The position numbers and the translations under genes are program-made. Of a stretch of 64,000 nucleotides of DNA, positions 25,694-35,232 are shown piece by piece. The notes under the pieces are model-generated. The model was given only the letters and a program-made list of their open reading frames with translations, searched no databases and was not told where the DNA came from. Numbering within the stretch: the first letter of the stretch is position 1; each line of letters starts with the position of its first letter. Origin of the DNA: Corynebacterium gallinarum (GTDB lineage: Bacteria; Actinomycetota; Actinomycetes; Mycobacteriales; Mycobacteriaceae); NCBI RefSeq assembly GCF_014837045.1, contig NZ_JACSPR010000002.1:1-64000 (forward strand), in the 5' to 3' direction.

Positions 25694-28675
25694 TTACTCC
25701 GCGGTAGCAGCACCCTGGTAGCTCTCGACTGCACGGTCCAGAGCGTCAAGCGCACGGCCGTACTCCTCGAAGGAACCATCGCGTGCGGTCTCCAGGTTAC
25801 GGAGAGCCTCATTGATGGCCTCGATACCTTCAGCCTCGGAACCTGCCGGTGCTGCTGGTGCCTCGTCCTCATCAGGGGTGGCGGCGTCGGTGTCCTCGGT
25901 GGCACCAACCTCCGGAACGGTGACGGTGCCGTCCTCCTCGACGACCTCGATGTCCTGGGCTGCGGCCGGGTCGATGCCGACCTGGGACAGCGCCTCAGCG
26001 ATGGTCGGCGCGTAACCGACCTGGCCCTTGTAGAAGACCAGCATGCGCAGCAGCTTCGGGAAGGCCGATTCCTGGTCCCTACGCTGGGAGTAGATCGGTT
26101 CGACGTAGAGGATCTCTCCCCCACCGACGGGCAGGGTCAGCAGGTTACCGTTGAACAGGTCGTTGGAACCACGCCACAGGGTCTGGTCCTGGGCGACCTG
26201 GTCGGAGGACATCATGGCATCCTGGGCCTGCTTCGGACCCTGGGTCACCGCGCCGGTCGGCAGAACACGGACGGTGATCTTGCCGAAGTTGTCCGGATCG
26301 GAGGATGCGGCCATGTGGGCGGAGAGGAACTCACGCTGCAGACCACGGAACGGGGTGATCAGCTGGAAGCTGGACTCGCCGGTGTCGGGGTCAGCGGCCA
26401 CGACGTAGTACGGCGGCTGCTTCATCTCCTGGCGACCCTCAGGTGCGGTCGGGTCGTTCGGGACGGACCAGAACGCATCGTTGGTGAAGAAGGTGCCGGC
26501 ATCCTCAACGTGGTAGCGGGAGAGCATCTCACGCTGAACCTTGAACATGTCCTCCGGGTAACGCAGGTGGTCGCGCAGCTCATCGGAGATCGCGCTCTCC
26601 GGCTGCACGACATCGGGGAACACGCCACGCCAGGCTTTGAGCACCGGGTCCTCAGAGTCGAATTCGTAGAGCTCCACGGTGCCGTCATAGGCGTCGACAA
26701 CAGCCTTGACGGAGTTACGGATGTAGCCAACCTCCTCGGTCAGCAGTGGCTGCTGGAAGTTGTCCACCACCACTGAATCCAGGGTGGCCTCGGTCAGTGA
26801 GGTCCGGGTGGCGTACGGGAGGGTGGAGAGGGTGGTGTAGCCGTCCACGATCCACTTGATGCTGCCGTCGATGACAGCCGGGTAGGACTTCGAATCGGTG
26901 GTCAGCCACGGAGCGACCTTCTCCACGCGGGTGCGGGGATCACGCTCGAAGAGGATCTTGGAGTCGTCGCCGACACGATCCGACAGGATCATGTTCATCT
27001 CCTGGTACCGGAGGGCGAAGGCTGCACGGTTAACGAGGTTGCCGACGTCGACGCCGCCCTCACCGTCGTAGGTGTAGCTGGTGGAGTCGGTGTCGTACTC
27101 GACCGGGCCGTCACCGGTGTCACCGACGATGGCGTAATCCTTGCCGTCTGTTGCGGACGCGATCAGTGGTCCGTAGTAGATGCGGGGCTGTTCAACCATG
27201 ATGCCGAGTTGCTCCGCGTCTTCGCTCTCCGCAGCACGGGCGTTGGTCTGCAGATCGGAGACGGTGTAGACCGGGTAACCACCACGGGTGGATCCGACAT
27301 CGCGGGCAACCTCATCGACCTGGTTGGCCTGGGCTGCGATGAAACCGTTGCCGTGGGTGTACACGGTGTGGCGGTTGATCCAGTCCTGCTGGTTCTGCTG
27401 CAGGGAGTTCGGGTCCAGCTCACGGGCGGCCACCACGAAGTCACGGAGTTCACCGTCGACCTCATAGCGGTCCATGGCCAGCTGCTCGGGGAAACCGTAG
27501 AAGTTCCTCAGCTGCTGCTGCTGGGTGAAGGTGGGGGACAGGATCTGTGGATCCAGCAGACGGATGTTGGAGATGGTTGCCTCGTCGGCGGCCACCTCGG
27601 CGTTGCTGGCGCCACCGGCACCCCAGTCCTCGATGTAGGTGACCTCGTCATCGGTGATGCCGTAGGCGAACCGTGTCGATTCGATATTGCGCGAGATGTA
27701 CTCGGATTCCTTCTCGGCACGGTTGGGCTGAACGGAGAAACGCTCAAGCATCAGTGGCCAGACGGCACCGACCACAACGGAGCTGAGCACCAGCAGCACC
27801 ACGGCCAGTCCCGGGATACGCAGATCCTTGAGGAAGATGGCGGAGAAGAACGCGACCGCAACGATGATGGAGATGATCATCAGGATGATCTTCGCGGGCA
27901 GGTGCGCGTTGATGTCGGTGTAACCCGCACCGGTGAAGGTGGCGTTCTCCCTGGTCAGCAGGTCATAGCGTTCCAGCCAGTAGGTGGCGACGCGAACCAG
28001 CATCCACAGACCTGCGGTGACGGCCAGCTGTGCGCGTGCACCACGGGAGATGAAGGCCTTCTGGCCGGTCATCTGGTTACCGGGGCGGATGCCACCGAGC
28101 AGGTAGTGACCCACCAGGGCGATGATGAAGGCGACCACCAGCAGCGTCGACAGGGAGCTGGTGATCAGACGCAGCATCGGCAGGCTGAAGGCGTAGAAGC
28201 CGTAGTCCATACCGAACTGCTGGTCCTCCACACCGAAGGACTCGCGGTTGAGGAAGAGCTGGACGGTCTGCCAGGACCGCTGTCCGACCAGTCCACCCAG
28301 CAGTCCGACGAAGATCGGCACCACGATAAGGATGCGACGCAGGCTGTTCTCGATCATCTGCCGGTACTGGAAGACGGGCGACTCCGCATCAAATGCGGTC
28401 AGGTCATCCGGACGCAGTTTGATGGTGAAGTATCCGGCCAACCAGGTGACAAAACCTGCCAGAAGGGCGAAGACGATGAACAAGATGATGCGGGTGACAA
28501 TGACCGTGCTGAACACGCCACGGTAATCCACTTCGCCGAACCAGAGCCAGTCCGTGTAGAAACCGACGGTGAGCGGGGTGACCAGAACCAGCAGCGCGAT
28601 GATACCGAAGATCCAGGTAACAACTTTTGGCGGTCGTTTGATCGGTTGGGGTGGAGGGGTGAGACCAGTCGCCAA
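25694..28675 (-). CDS. UPF0182 family large membrane protein
   Basis: A 993-aa protein with seven hydrophobic segments in the first third, then a large extracytoplasmic region and an acidic Ala/Pro/Asp/Glu-rich low-complexity stretch near residues 900-940. The start is TTG 28675 (reads LATGLTPPPQPIKRPPK), because AAGGA stands 7-8 nt upstream; the ATG at 28738 lacks a Shine-Dalgarno. UPF0182 proteins are conserved in actinobacteria next to the PDZ protease and zincin genes, as here. Molecular function unknown. Confidence 0.9.
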   Translation of the reverse strand: MATGLTPPPQPIKRPPKVVTWIFGIIALLVLVTPLTVGFYTDWLWFGEVDYRGVFSTVIVTRIILFIVFALLAGFVTWLAGYFTIKLRPDDLTAFDAESPVFQYRQMIENSLRRILIVVPIFVGLLGGLVGQRSWQTVQLFLNRESFGVEDQQFGMDYGFYAFSLPMLRLITSSLSTLLVVAFIIALVGHYLLGGIRPGNQMTGQKAFISRGARAQLAVTAGLWMLVRVATYWLERYDLLTRENATFTGAGYTDINAHLPAKIILMIISIIVAVAFFSAIFLKDLRIPGLAVVLLVLSSVVVGAVWPLMLERFSVQPNRAEKESEYISRNIESTRFAYGITDDEVTYIEDWGAGGASNAEVAADEATISNIRLLDPQILSPTFTQQQQLRNFYGFPEQLAMDRYEVDGELRDFVVAARELDPNSLQQNQQDWINRHTVYTHGNGFIAAQANQVDEVARDVGSTRGGYPVYTVSDLQTNARAAESEDAEQLGIMVEQPRIYYGPLIASATDGKDYAIVGDTGDGPVEYDTDSTSYTYDGEGGVDVGNLVNRAAFALRYQEMNMILSDRVGDDSKILFERDPRTRVEKVAPWLTTDSKSYPAVIDGSIKWIVDGYTTLSTLPYATRTSLTEATLDSVVVDNFQQPLLTEEVGYIRNSVKAVVDAYDGTVELYEFDSEDPVLKAWRGVFPDVVQPESAISDELRDHLRYPEDMFKVQREMLSRYHVEDAGTFFTNDAFWSVPNDPTAPEGRQEMKQPPYYVVAADPDTGESSFQLITPFRGLQREFLSAHMAASSDPDNFGKITVRVLPTGAVTQGPKQAQDAMMSSDQVAQDQTLWRGSNDLFNGNLLTLPVGGGEILYVEPIYSQRRDQESAFPKLLRMLVFYKGQVGYAPTIAEALSQVGIDPAAAQDIEVVEEDGTVTVPEVGATEDTDAATPDEDEAPAAPAGSEAEGIEAINEALRNLETARDGSFEEYGRALDALDRAVESYQGAATAE

Positions 28676-28775
28676 GACAATATCCTTATGTGAATGCGTG
28701 TTTCTTCGTTTCTCCCCTACTCTACGGTTTAATCGCAATTAAAGACCAACGGGCCATTTTATTAAGGAAAAAATA

Positions 28776-29303
28776 ATGAACGCTGATGTTTTCAGTCCGC
28801 AGGCACTCAACAAGGCGATGCGGGAGGCGGTTGACTTCATCCACGCCGAGGGATGGGACCAGGGCCCCACTCTGTTCGCGCTGGTGCCCACGGACCTGCT
28901 CGTGGACAATCTGGACACCGATGACGCGGCTGATTCCCCCCTCACCCTCGTGGTTCAGGACAACATCCCCGACAACCTCCTCCCCGGTTCCGAGGCCCTG
29001 GGTGACTACATCTCCCGCCTGGCATGGCCGTCCGAGGTCGCCGGTGTGGTTCTCGCCCAGGAGATCATGTTCACCGACTCCTCCGTCCCGGGTTCCGCCG
29101 CCCGCCCGGCGCGCCTGTTCTCCGGCGTGCTGCGTGGCGACGCCGAACTGACACTGCTGCAGCTCCGCCCCACGGAGGAGGAACTGGCCGAGCGGGGTCC
29201 CTTCGCCGAGGACGAGGTCGAACTGCGGGGTGGCCCGGGGGTTGCCCCCGGTGTGATCACGGCCCTGCGCTACACCCTGGAAGCAGAGCCCGAGGACTTC
29301 TAA
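28776..29303 (+). CDS. PPA1309-family conserved actinobacterial protein
   Basis: A 175-aa acidic soluble protein. Recognisable segments: AVDFIHAEGWDQGPTLFALVPT, ISRLAWPSEVAGVVLAQEI and a C-terminal GVITALRYTLEAEPEDF. The family is restricted to actinobacteria and sits beside UPF0182 genes; no function is established. ATG 28776 is preceded by TTAAGGAAAAAATA. It is divergent from the UPF0182 gene. Confidence 0.8.
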   Translation: MNADVFSPQALNKAMREAVDFIHAEGWDQGPTLFALVPTDLLVDNLDTDDAADSPLTLVVQDNIPDNLLPGSEALGDYISRLAWPSEVAGVVLAQEIMFTDSSVPGSAARPARLFSGVLRGDAELTLLQLRPTEEELAERGPFAEDEVELRGGPGVAPGVITALRYTLEAEPEDF

Positions 29304-29388
29304 CCTCCCGCCCATCCGGCCCGGATGGTTAGAATAAAAAGGTCAATCCCCTTCACCTGGGGCAGCACAACATGAGGAGAACCTGACT

Positions 29389-30072
29389 GTGGCGTCCACC
29401 CCGCGTACCCGCATCCGTCTTGGCCTGGGACTGGTGGCGCTCATTCCGGTGCTCGTCGCCTGCTCCCCCGACGGGGGCACAGACCCGGAGACGACCACAG
29501 CCCAGACCACCACCCCAACCTCCACTCAGACCACCACAACAACCACCTCAGAGGCTCCCTCCCCCACCACCACCGGTTCGCCCTCGGAGGAGACGGTGAC
29601 CACCGAGGAGGTCGAGGCGTCGACAAGCGCACGGGAGGTGAGGCTCTCCCGGGATGTGGAGAAGGTCTACGAGGTGTTCCAGTCGCTGGCGCCGCGGTCC
29701 CTGTTCGAGGAACTGGACAGTTGTGATCCCAGTGGGCTGGAGAATTCCTGGGCGTGCACCGGTTCCGAGGTGGGGCAGTTCCAGTTCTTCGCCAACAACG
29801 CCAAGGCCGCCTCCACCACCCAGCTGCTGACCGAGCTGCGCAGCTCACGTGTGGTGGAGGACACCGGTTCGCGGATCGTGGGGTGGACGACGATGGGCAC
29901 CACCTCGATTGTCACCGTCGTGGACAATGACGGGGGTCTGGTGCTGCAGCAGATGGTCTCCTCCGACCGGATCGACCCGGAGGACCGCATCTATGAGCTC
30001 GGCCTGGTCGAGCCCCCGGCAGACTGGGAGCCGTCACCGACTGTTGTCCCGGAGACCACCACAGACGGATAG
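29389..30072 (+). CDS. Secreted lipoprotein, hypothetical
   Basis: A 227-aa protein starting at GTG 29389. The lipoprotein signal ends in lipobox LVAC (Cys about residue 25), followed by a 50-residue Thr/Pro/Glu-rich linker. The C-terminal domain (about 80-215) contains two cysteines (LDSCDPSGL.., SWACTGSE) likely in a disulfide. The 11-mer at 29618 encodes AST-S at the linker end. No family is recognised. The convergent protease gene ends 12 nt away, without a terminator. Confidence 0.75.
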   Translation: MASTPRTRIRLGLGLVALIPVLVACSPDGGTDPETTTAQTTTPTSTQTTTTTTSEAPSPTTTGSPSEETVTTEEVEASTSAREVRLSRDVEKVYEVFQSLAPRSLFEELDSCDPSGLENSWACTGSEVGQFQFFANNAKAASTTQLLTELRSSRVVEDTGSRIVGWTTMGTTSIVTVVDNDGGLVLQQMVSSDRIDPEDRIYELGLVEPPADWEPSPTVVPETTTDG

Positions 30073-30084
30073 CCACCGGGGATC

Positions 30085-31137
30085 CTAGTTACAGGTCTGG
30101 TAATCCCCGCCGGAGGTGTAGGCATCCAGCTGCTCAATCGCGTGGTCCAGGGTGTCCACCTGCAGGATGGTCATGTCGCCGTAGTCGGCGGTGAGCGCCT
30201 CGGCGCAGTTGTCGGTGGGCGCCAGGAGGATCTCCGCCCCCGCCTCCTTCGCCGCACGGACCTTGTGGGCGATACCCCCGATCGGCCCGACGGAACCGTC
30301 CTCGGCGATGGTGCCGGAACCCGCCACGAACTTGCCCCCGTTCAGGGGCCCCGGGGAGAGCTTATCCACCACGGCGAGCGAGAACATCAGACCTGCGCTG
30401 GGGCCGCCGATGTCCTCGAGGTTGTAGGTCACCTCGGTGTCGGAAACCGGAACCGAGGTCATGGAGATACCCAGCAGTGGCACGGAATCGTCCTGCGGAT
30501 GCGCACCGAGGGGAACCGTGGCGGTCTTCTCCTCCCCACCTCGGCGGTAGGTGATGGTCACCTCATCGCCCGGTGACATACCCCGGATCAGCTCCTGGAC
30601 CTCACCCGGGGTGGTCACGGCGGTGCCATTGACGGTGCTCACCGCATCACCCGGTTCGAGGGTGCCCGCGGCGGCGCTGTCCTCCACCACGTCATAGACC
30701 TCGATCTCCACCGGCAGGTTGAGGAAGTTCATCGCCGCGATCGTGGCGGAGGCCTCCGAGGCGGCGAACGCCATGGTGTTGGATTCCCGGATCTCCTCGG
30801 GAGTGCGCCCCGGTGGGAAGATCTGCTCGATGGGCACGATGGTGTCATCGGTGAACAACCACCGGGACAGCACCTGCGACAGGGTCATGCCGGTGCGCAC
30901 CGACACGGTGGTCATGTTGAGGTTGCCCTCCACATCATCGGTCTCGGTGCCGGTGATCTCCACGACCTCCACGCCGTCAACCTCCCCGAGGGTGTTGAAC
31001 GTCGGACCGGGGCCCTCCGCCGCATAGGGGACGGTGAGGCTGATGTCGGTACCCGGGATGTGGTCGATGCTGACGAGTGAGGCCAGCGCCACGAGCGGGA
31101 TGGCTCCCAAGGCGAGGGTCTTGATTCTGCGGTTCAC
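30085..31137 (-). CDS. PDZ-domain Lon-like serine protease (YlbL type)
   Basis: 350 aa: one N-terminal membrane helix (LALGAIPLVALASLVSI), an extracytoplasmic PDZ domain (about 150-215; EPGDAVSTVNGTAVTTPGEV) and a Lon-type peptidase domain at the C-terminus. The catalytic Ser is in GGPSAGLMFSLAV, and the Lys partner is probably in HKVRAAKEAGAE about 40 residues on. The start is GTG 31137 (NRRIKT); a TTG three codons upstream is possible. Homologues sit beside UPF0182 and the zincin-like gene throughout actinobacteria. Substrates unknown. Confidence 0.88.
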   Translation of the reverse strand: MNRRIKTLALGAIPLVALASLVSIDHIPGTDISLTVPYAAEGPGPTFNTLGEVDGVEVVEITGTETDDVEGNLNMTTVSVRTGMTLSQVLSRWLFTDDTIVPIEQIFPPGRTPEEIRESNTMAFAASEASATIAAMNFLNLPVEIEVYDVVEDSAAAGTLEPGDAVSTVNGTAVTTPGEVQELIRGMSPGDEVTITYRRGGEEKTATVPLGAHPQDDSVPLLGISMTSVPVSDTEVTYNLEDIGGPSAGLMFSLAVVDKLSPGPLNGGKFVAGSGTIAEDGSVGPIGGIAHKVRAAKEAGAEILLAPTDNCAEALTADYGDMTILQVDTLDHAIEQLDAYTSGGDYQTCN

Positions 31138-31222
31138 GCATACCAACCCTACAACCTGTGTTCGCTGACAGCGTTGTCCGGTTCATGGCGTTCGGGTTTG
31201 ACCACCTTGTAGATTGGTAACC

Positions 31223-32650
31223 ATGAATTCCAATGGCTTCGGTTTCTCCTTCGGGAATAATGACGACGACGATAACGACAGGGACCGTAACAACAACGAT
31301 CCCTTCGGTTTCTTCGGCGGCACCGGCGGGTTCGGTGGCGGCGGACTGGGTGATCTGCTCAACCAGTTCGGCCAGATGCTCTCGGGCATGGGTGATTCCA
31401 TGAATAACCCCGAGGCCGGCGGCCCGGTCAATTATGAATTAGCCACCCGGATCGCCCGCCAGCAGATCGGACGCGTGGCACCGACGAAACAGTCCGACAA
31501 GGATGCCGTCGCCGAGTCCATCCGGCTCGCCGAACTGTGGCTGGATGACGCCACGGAACTACCCACCTCCGGCCACCGCGCCGAGGCGTGGAACGCCGAG
31601 GAGTGGCTGGAACACACCCTGCCCATGTGGAAGCGTCTGGTCTCCCCCGTCGCCGAGCATATGAACCAGGCCCAGCTGGAAAACCTCCCCGAGGAGGCCA
31701 AGGAGATGATGGGCCCGATGTCATCGATGATGAACCAGATGTCCTCGATGAACTTCGGCATGCAGCTGGGCAACGCCCTCGGTGACCTGGCCAAGCAGAC
31801 CCTGTCCGGTTCCGATTTCGGCCTGCCCGTTGCCCCCGCCGGTGTCGCGGCGATCCTGCCCGTCAACCTCGCCGAGGCCTCCAAGGGTCTCAACGTGCCG
31901 GCGCAGGAGATGCTCGTCTACATCTGCGCCCGCGAGGCCGCCCGCCAGCGCCTGTTCAAGCACGTGCCGTGGCTGCTGGAGCGTCTGGTGTCCTCCGTCG
32001 AGGAATACGCCACCGGCCTGGAGATCGACACCTCCCACATCCAGGACGCGCTGGGTCAGTTCCAGATGGACACCCCCGACCCGCAGCGCCTCCAGGAGAT
32101 GATGAGCGAACTGCAGGGCATGGACCTCTCCCCGCGCATCGGTTCCCGCAACGCCGCCGCCGTCTCCCGCCTGGAGACCCTCCTCGCCCTCGTCGAGGGC
32201 TGGGTGGATCTGGTGGTCACCCAGGCGATGTCCGAGCGCATCCCGTCGACCGGCGCGATCAACGAGGCGTGGCGACGCCGCCGTGCCACCGGAGGCTCCG
32301 CCGAGCAGGCCTTCGCCAAGGTGGTCGGCATCGAGTTCAACGCCCCGAAGGTCGCCGAGGCCACCGAACTGTGGCGTCGCATCGAGGTGGCGGTGGGTGT
32401 CCAGCGTCGTGACGCGGTCTGGGACCACCCCGACTTCCTGCCGGTTGCCGAGGACCTGGACAACCCCGCCCAGTTCATCGACGGTCTCCTCGATCAGGGT
32501 GGGTCCGATGACTTCGACCCGATCGCCGAGATCAGCAAGCTGGAGAAGTTCCTCGCCGAGGAGGCCGACAAGAAGGACGGATCGGCCGAGACCGGGGATG
32601 ACACCGACGGTGACACCACCGACGAGTCCGGCGACGACACCGCTAAATAA
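31223..32650 (+). CDS. Zincin-like (DUF2342) family protein
   Basis: A 475-aa soluble protein. Residues 1-55 are low-complexity (Asn/Asp/Arg then Gly/Phe-rich). The rest matches the actinobacterial DUF2342 'putative hydrolase / zinc-dependent metalloprotease' family (RLFKHVPWLLERLVSSVEEY, GLEIDTSHIQDALGQF, AWRRRRATGGSAEQAFAKVVG). The candidate metal motif reads LVEGWVDLV, lacking the His of the EGHAD form found in some relatives, so peptidase activity is doubtful. Acidic C-terminal tail. Divergent from the PDZ protease gene. Confidence 0.75.
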   Translation: MNSNGFGFSFGNNDDDDNDRDRNNNDPFGFFGGTGGFGGGGLGDLLNQFGQMLSGMGDSMNNPEAGGPVNYELATRIARQQIGRVAPTKQSDKDAVAESIRLAELWLDDATELPTSGHRAEAWNAEEWLEHTLPMWKRLVSPVAEHMNQAQLENLPEEAKEMMGPMSSMMNQMSSMNFGMQLGNALGDLAKQTLSGSDFGLPVAPAGVAAILPVNLAEASKGLNVPAQEMLVYICAREAARQRLFKHVPWLLERLVSSVEEYATGLEIDTSHIQDALGQFQMDTPDPQRLQEMMSELQGMDLSPRIGSRNAAAVSRLETLLALVEGWVDLVVTQAMSERIPSTGAINEAWRRRRATGGSAEQAFAKVVGIEFNAPKVAEATELWRRIEVAVGVQRRDAVWDHPDFLPVAEDLDNPAQFIDGLLDQGGSDDFDPIAEISKLEKFLAEEADKKDGSAETGDDTDGDTTDESGDDTAK

Positions 32651-32661
32651 GCACCCAGCGA

Positions 32662-33150
32662 TCAGCCCCAGCGCTGGTACGCCTCAAGATAGCCCCTGGC
32701 CCGCTCAGCCAGGGGCGTTTTGTCTGCCCAGGACCAGAACTCCGGTGAATGATCCGGGATGAACGTGTGCGTGAGTTCATGCACCAGCACCGCATCCAGG
32801 ACATAGTCCGGCACCTGGCGCAACCGGTCGGAGATCCGGATATCCGCGGTGGCGACGCTGCACGAACCCCACCGCGAATTCTGATTACCCACCCACCGCA
32901 CCGACCCCACCCGGGCGTGCCCCTCCAGCACCGTGCGGTTGAGGCGGTGCGCGCGTTCCACCAGGTCGGCATCGCTCGTCGCGGTGGAGGTGGTGCGCTT
33001 CTTCAGCTTTGCGACGATCTCCCCCACCGCCTTCTCCTCCTCCGCAGCCGTCATCGCCGCCGGGATCCGCACCTCGATCCTGCCGTCGACGATCCTCGCC
33101 TGCACCGTCCTGGTCCGCCTGGCCGAACGGATCACCTCAATCTCCTGCAT
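32662..33150 (-). CDS. YgjP-type zinc metallopeptidase
   Basis: A 162-aa protein of the M48-like YgjP/DUF45 group. Zinc motif VHELTHTFIPDHSPEFW (HExxH plus downstream His/Glu). Preceding segments NQNSRWGSCSVATADIRIS and VPDYVLDAVLVHEL are characteristic (the NxRWGSC motif). Substrate unknown. Convergent with the DUF2342 gene (11-nt gap) and divergent from the E1-like gene. Confidence 0.85.
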   Translation of the reverse strand: MQEIEVIRSARRTRTVQARIVDGRIEVRIPAAMTAAEEEKAVGEIVAKLKKRTTSTATSDADLVERAHRLNRTVLEGHARVGSVRWVGNQNSRWGSCSVATADIRISDRLRQVPDYVLDAVLVHELTHTFIPDHSPEFWSWADKTPLAERARGYLEAYQRWG

Positions 33151-33216
33151 GACACATCAGTGTAACTGTGGTGGAATGGAGGCATTCGGGGGTGTGTGGA
33201 AGCCTGGGGGTTGTCC

Positions 33217-34020
33217 ATGACACACATCATGCTCTCGCCGTCCGCCCAGATCCTCATCCGTCCGGGCCCAGCGATCCAGTTCGGCGTGGATGCCACGCGC
33301 GCCGGGATTCTCGAGCTCGAATCCCCGGAGTTGGCTGCACGGATCGTGCCGGTGTTGCTCGCCCTGCGGGCCGGGCAGGGGGTGGAGGGGGTCGTCGACA
33401 AGCTCACCTCCGCGGGTCTGGGACGAGGGGCGGCCACCAGCCTGCTCGAGGACCTGCTCGCCTACCGGGTGCTGCGGGAATGCGCGCCCGGGGAGGTGTT
33501 ACTACTGGGCAACGGGACGCTTCTCGACGCCACCGCCTCCCTCATCGAGGCACTGGGTCTGGTGCCCCGCATCGCCTTGCGTGGCGATAATCCCGCCCAG
33601 TTCCTCACCCGGCCGGCACTCCAGGTGGTGGTGCTCAACCGTCTCGCCCACACCCGGTACCTGGCTCCCCTGCTAGCCAGGCGGGTACCCACCTATCTGA
33701 TGGCATCGCTCATCGACAACCGCGGGCTCATCGGCCCCGGTCGTCGGCGTCTGGTCGGCCCGTGCCTGATGTGCGTGGACCTGCACCGCAGTGACATCGA
33801 TCCGCACTGGCACGCTCTGGCCACCCAGCAACCCAACGGCCCGACCAGCCCCGATCCCGTCACGGAGGCCGCCACCGCCGCCCGGGTGGCCGCTCTCGTA
33901 CACACCGATGACTGGCGGGCGGGCGAGGTGGAGGAGATCGACCCCTATGCGGGCACCTCGATCAAAAGCACCCTCCCGGTGCATCCCGGGTGTCCAGTGT
34001 GTTTCGCGGCCGGGACATAG
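33217..34020 (+). CDS. E1-like / TOMM-leader-binding-like zinc protein
   Basis: 267 aa from ATG 33217. The N-terminal third (PAIQFGVDATRAGILELE..VPVLLALRAGQGVEGVVDKL) resembles the winged-helix precursor-binding part of cyclodehydratase partner proteins. The middle has a degenerate Rossmann region (VLLLGNGTLLDATASLIEAL). Two CxxC pairs (GPCLMCVDLHRSDIDP and HPGCPVC) resemble the structural zinc site of ThiF/E1 proteins. Mycobacteria carry a similar gene at the same place. No YcaO or precursor peptide is adjacent, so RiPP synthesis is not implied. Function unknown. Confidence 0.6.
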   Translation: MTHIMLSPSAQILIRPGPAIQFGVDATRAGILELESPELAARIVPVLLALRAGQGVEGVVDKLTSAGLGRGAATSLLEDLLAYRVLRECAPGEVLLLGNGTLLDATASLIEALGLVPRIALRGDNPAQFLTRPALQVVVLNRLAHTRYLAPLLARRVPTYLMASLIDNRGLIGPGRRRLVGPCLMCVDLHRSDIDPHWHALATQQPNGPTSPDPVTEAATAARVAALVHTDDWRAGEVEEIDPYAGTSIKSTLPVHPGCPVCFAAGT

Positions 34021-34107
34021 CGACCTGGTGAATAAAGCGCCACCCGGTGTCCGCACCCGCGCTACCCTTCTTTTATCAACTGTCTGAAAGGAACCCCGCC
34101 GGATCCC

Positions 34108-35226
34108 ATGAAACCACCACGTGCGTACCGGAGTCTCATACTCCTCCTTGCAGCAGCCGTCCTCCTCACCGGGTGTGCAGACTCGACGGCCGAGGATGAA
34201 CGGCCCACCCTCACCACCACCATCACCCAACAACCGGAGGACACTGTCGCATCTTCTGGTAACGATATCGGTGAGCCCCGGGCCGACACCGGGGATGATT
34301 CTGCGTCCTCTGTGGCCCAGGCCAGGACCGCCTACCACGAGGTACTCAACTCACCGGGACAGTTCCCCTTCACCGGTGGTGCCGACTACGCCCTGACCGG
34401 TAACTACGACTACGCACTGGTGGAGATGACCGGCGATTCCACCCCGGAGCTGCTACTCCGGGCCACCACGGTTGAACACCTCGACCCCATCCGTGTCTTC
34501 AGCGTGGGTACCTCCGGCTCGCTGATCGCCCCACCCGACACGCTGCTCAGCGGGGCCGCCGGGGCCGGAGGTTACCGCGCCGGTATCAATGCAACTGCGT
34601 CCCGGGATCAGATACTCCAGGCGGAGTGGCACTCACTCAGACCGGAGATCACGGTGCGGCCCTTCGTCCTTGACGGGGAGCGGTTATCCGCCACCGGATC
34701 GGAGTGGAAGGATTCCATGAGCGCCCCATCCGGGGCCCTGTTGCCGATCACATTCCACAGCATCAATGACCGCACCCCCCTGGAAGCAATGACACCCACG
34801 GTGGGGGAGGTTTACACACCCCACACCACACGGCCGGTCCCAGCCCCGCAACCTTCCACACGACCGGACGGGGGCCTCACCCTGTCAGGGCAGGTACAAG
34901 TGATGACAGCACCGGAACTCGCCCGTCACCAGGGTCATTCCAGTACACCGAATGGTGAGGATGACAGCCACCGTTTCGCGGTGTTCATCCTGGATAATCC
35001 CACCATCTTCTACGCACACAAGGCAAGCGATCCGAATGGTCTGGTGCAGCAGGAAGCCACCATGGTTCAACTCGGGCAGGTGACCCCCTACAATTCCGAC
35101 CCCACCGGGTTCAACCTCGAGGGCCAGCGGCTCACCATCACCTTTGATCCAGAGCAGTGCGGATTCCCCACCGATGCCTCACTGCCACTGGGCCAGCCCC
35201 GGTGTGGCGGATACACCATCAACTAG
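34108..35226 (+). CDS. Secreted lipoprotein, hypothetical
   Basis: A 372-aa lipoprotein with signal peptide and lipobox LTGC (Cys 23). A Thr/Gln/Asp-rich linker runs to about residue 70. A first globular part starts AYHEVLNSPGQFPFTGGADY; a Pro/Thr-rich hinge (TTRPVPAPQPSTRPDGG) leads to a second part ending with a Cys pair (PEQCGFP..QPRCGG). It is probably a surface protein. No family is recognised, and it may be lineage-specific because it interrupts the otherwise conserved gene order. The convergent uvrD2 gene ends 6 nt away. Confidence 0.75.
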   Translation: MKPPRAYRSLILLLAAAVLLTGCADSTAEDERPTLTTTITQQPEDTVASSGNDIGEPRADTGDDSASSVAQARTAYHEVLNSPGQFPFTGGADYALTGNYDYALVEMTGDSTPELLLRATTVEHLDPIRVFSVGTSGSLIAPPDTLLSGAAGAGGYRAGINATASRDQILQAEWHSLRPEITVRPFVLDGERLSATGSEWKDSMSAPSGALLPITFHSINDRTPLEAMTPTVGEVYTPHTTRPVPAPQPSTRPDGGLTLSGQVQVMTAPELARHQGHSSTPNGEDDSHRFAVFILDNPTIFYAHKASDPNGLVQQEATMVQLGQVTPYNSDPTGFNLEGQRLTITFDPEQCGFPTDASLPLGQPRCGGYTIN

Positions 35227-35232
35227 CGCGCG

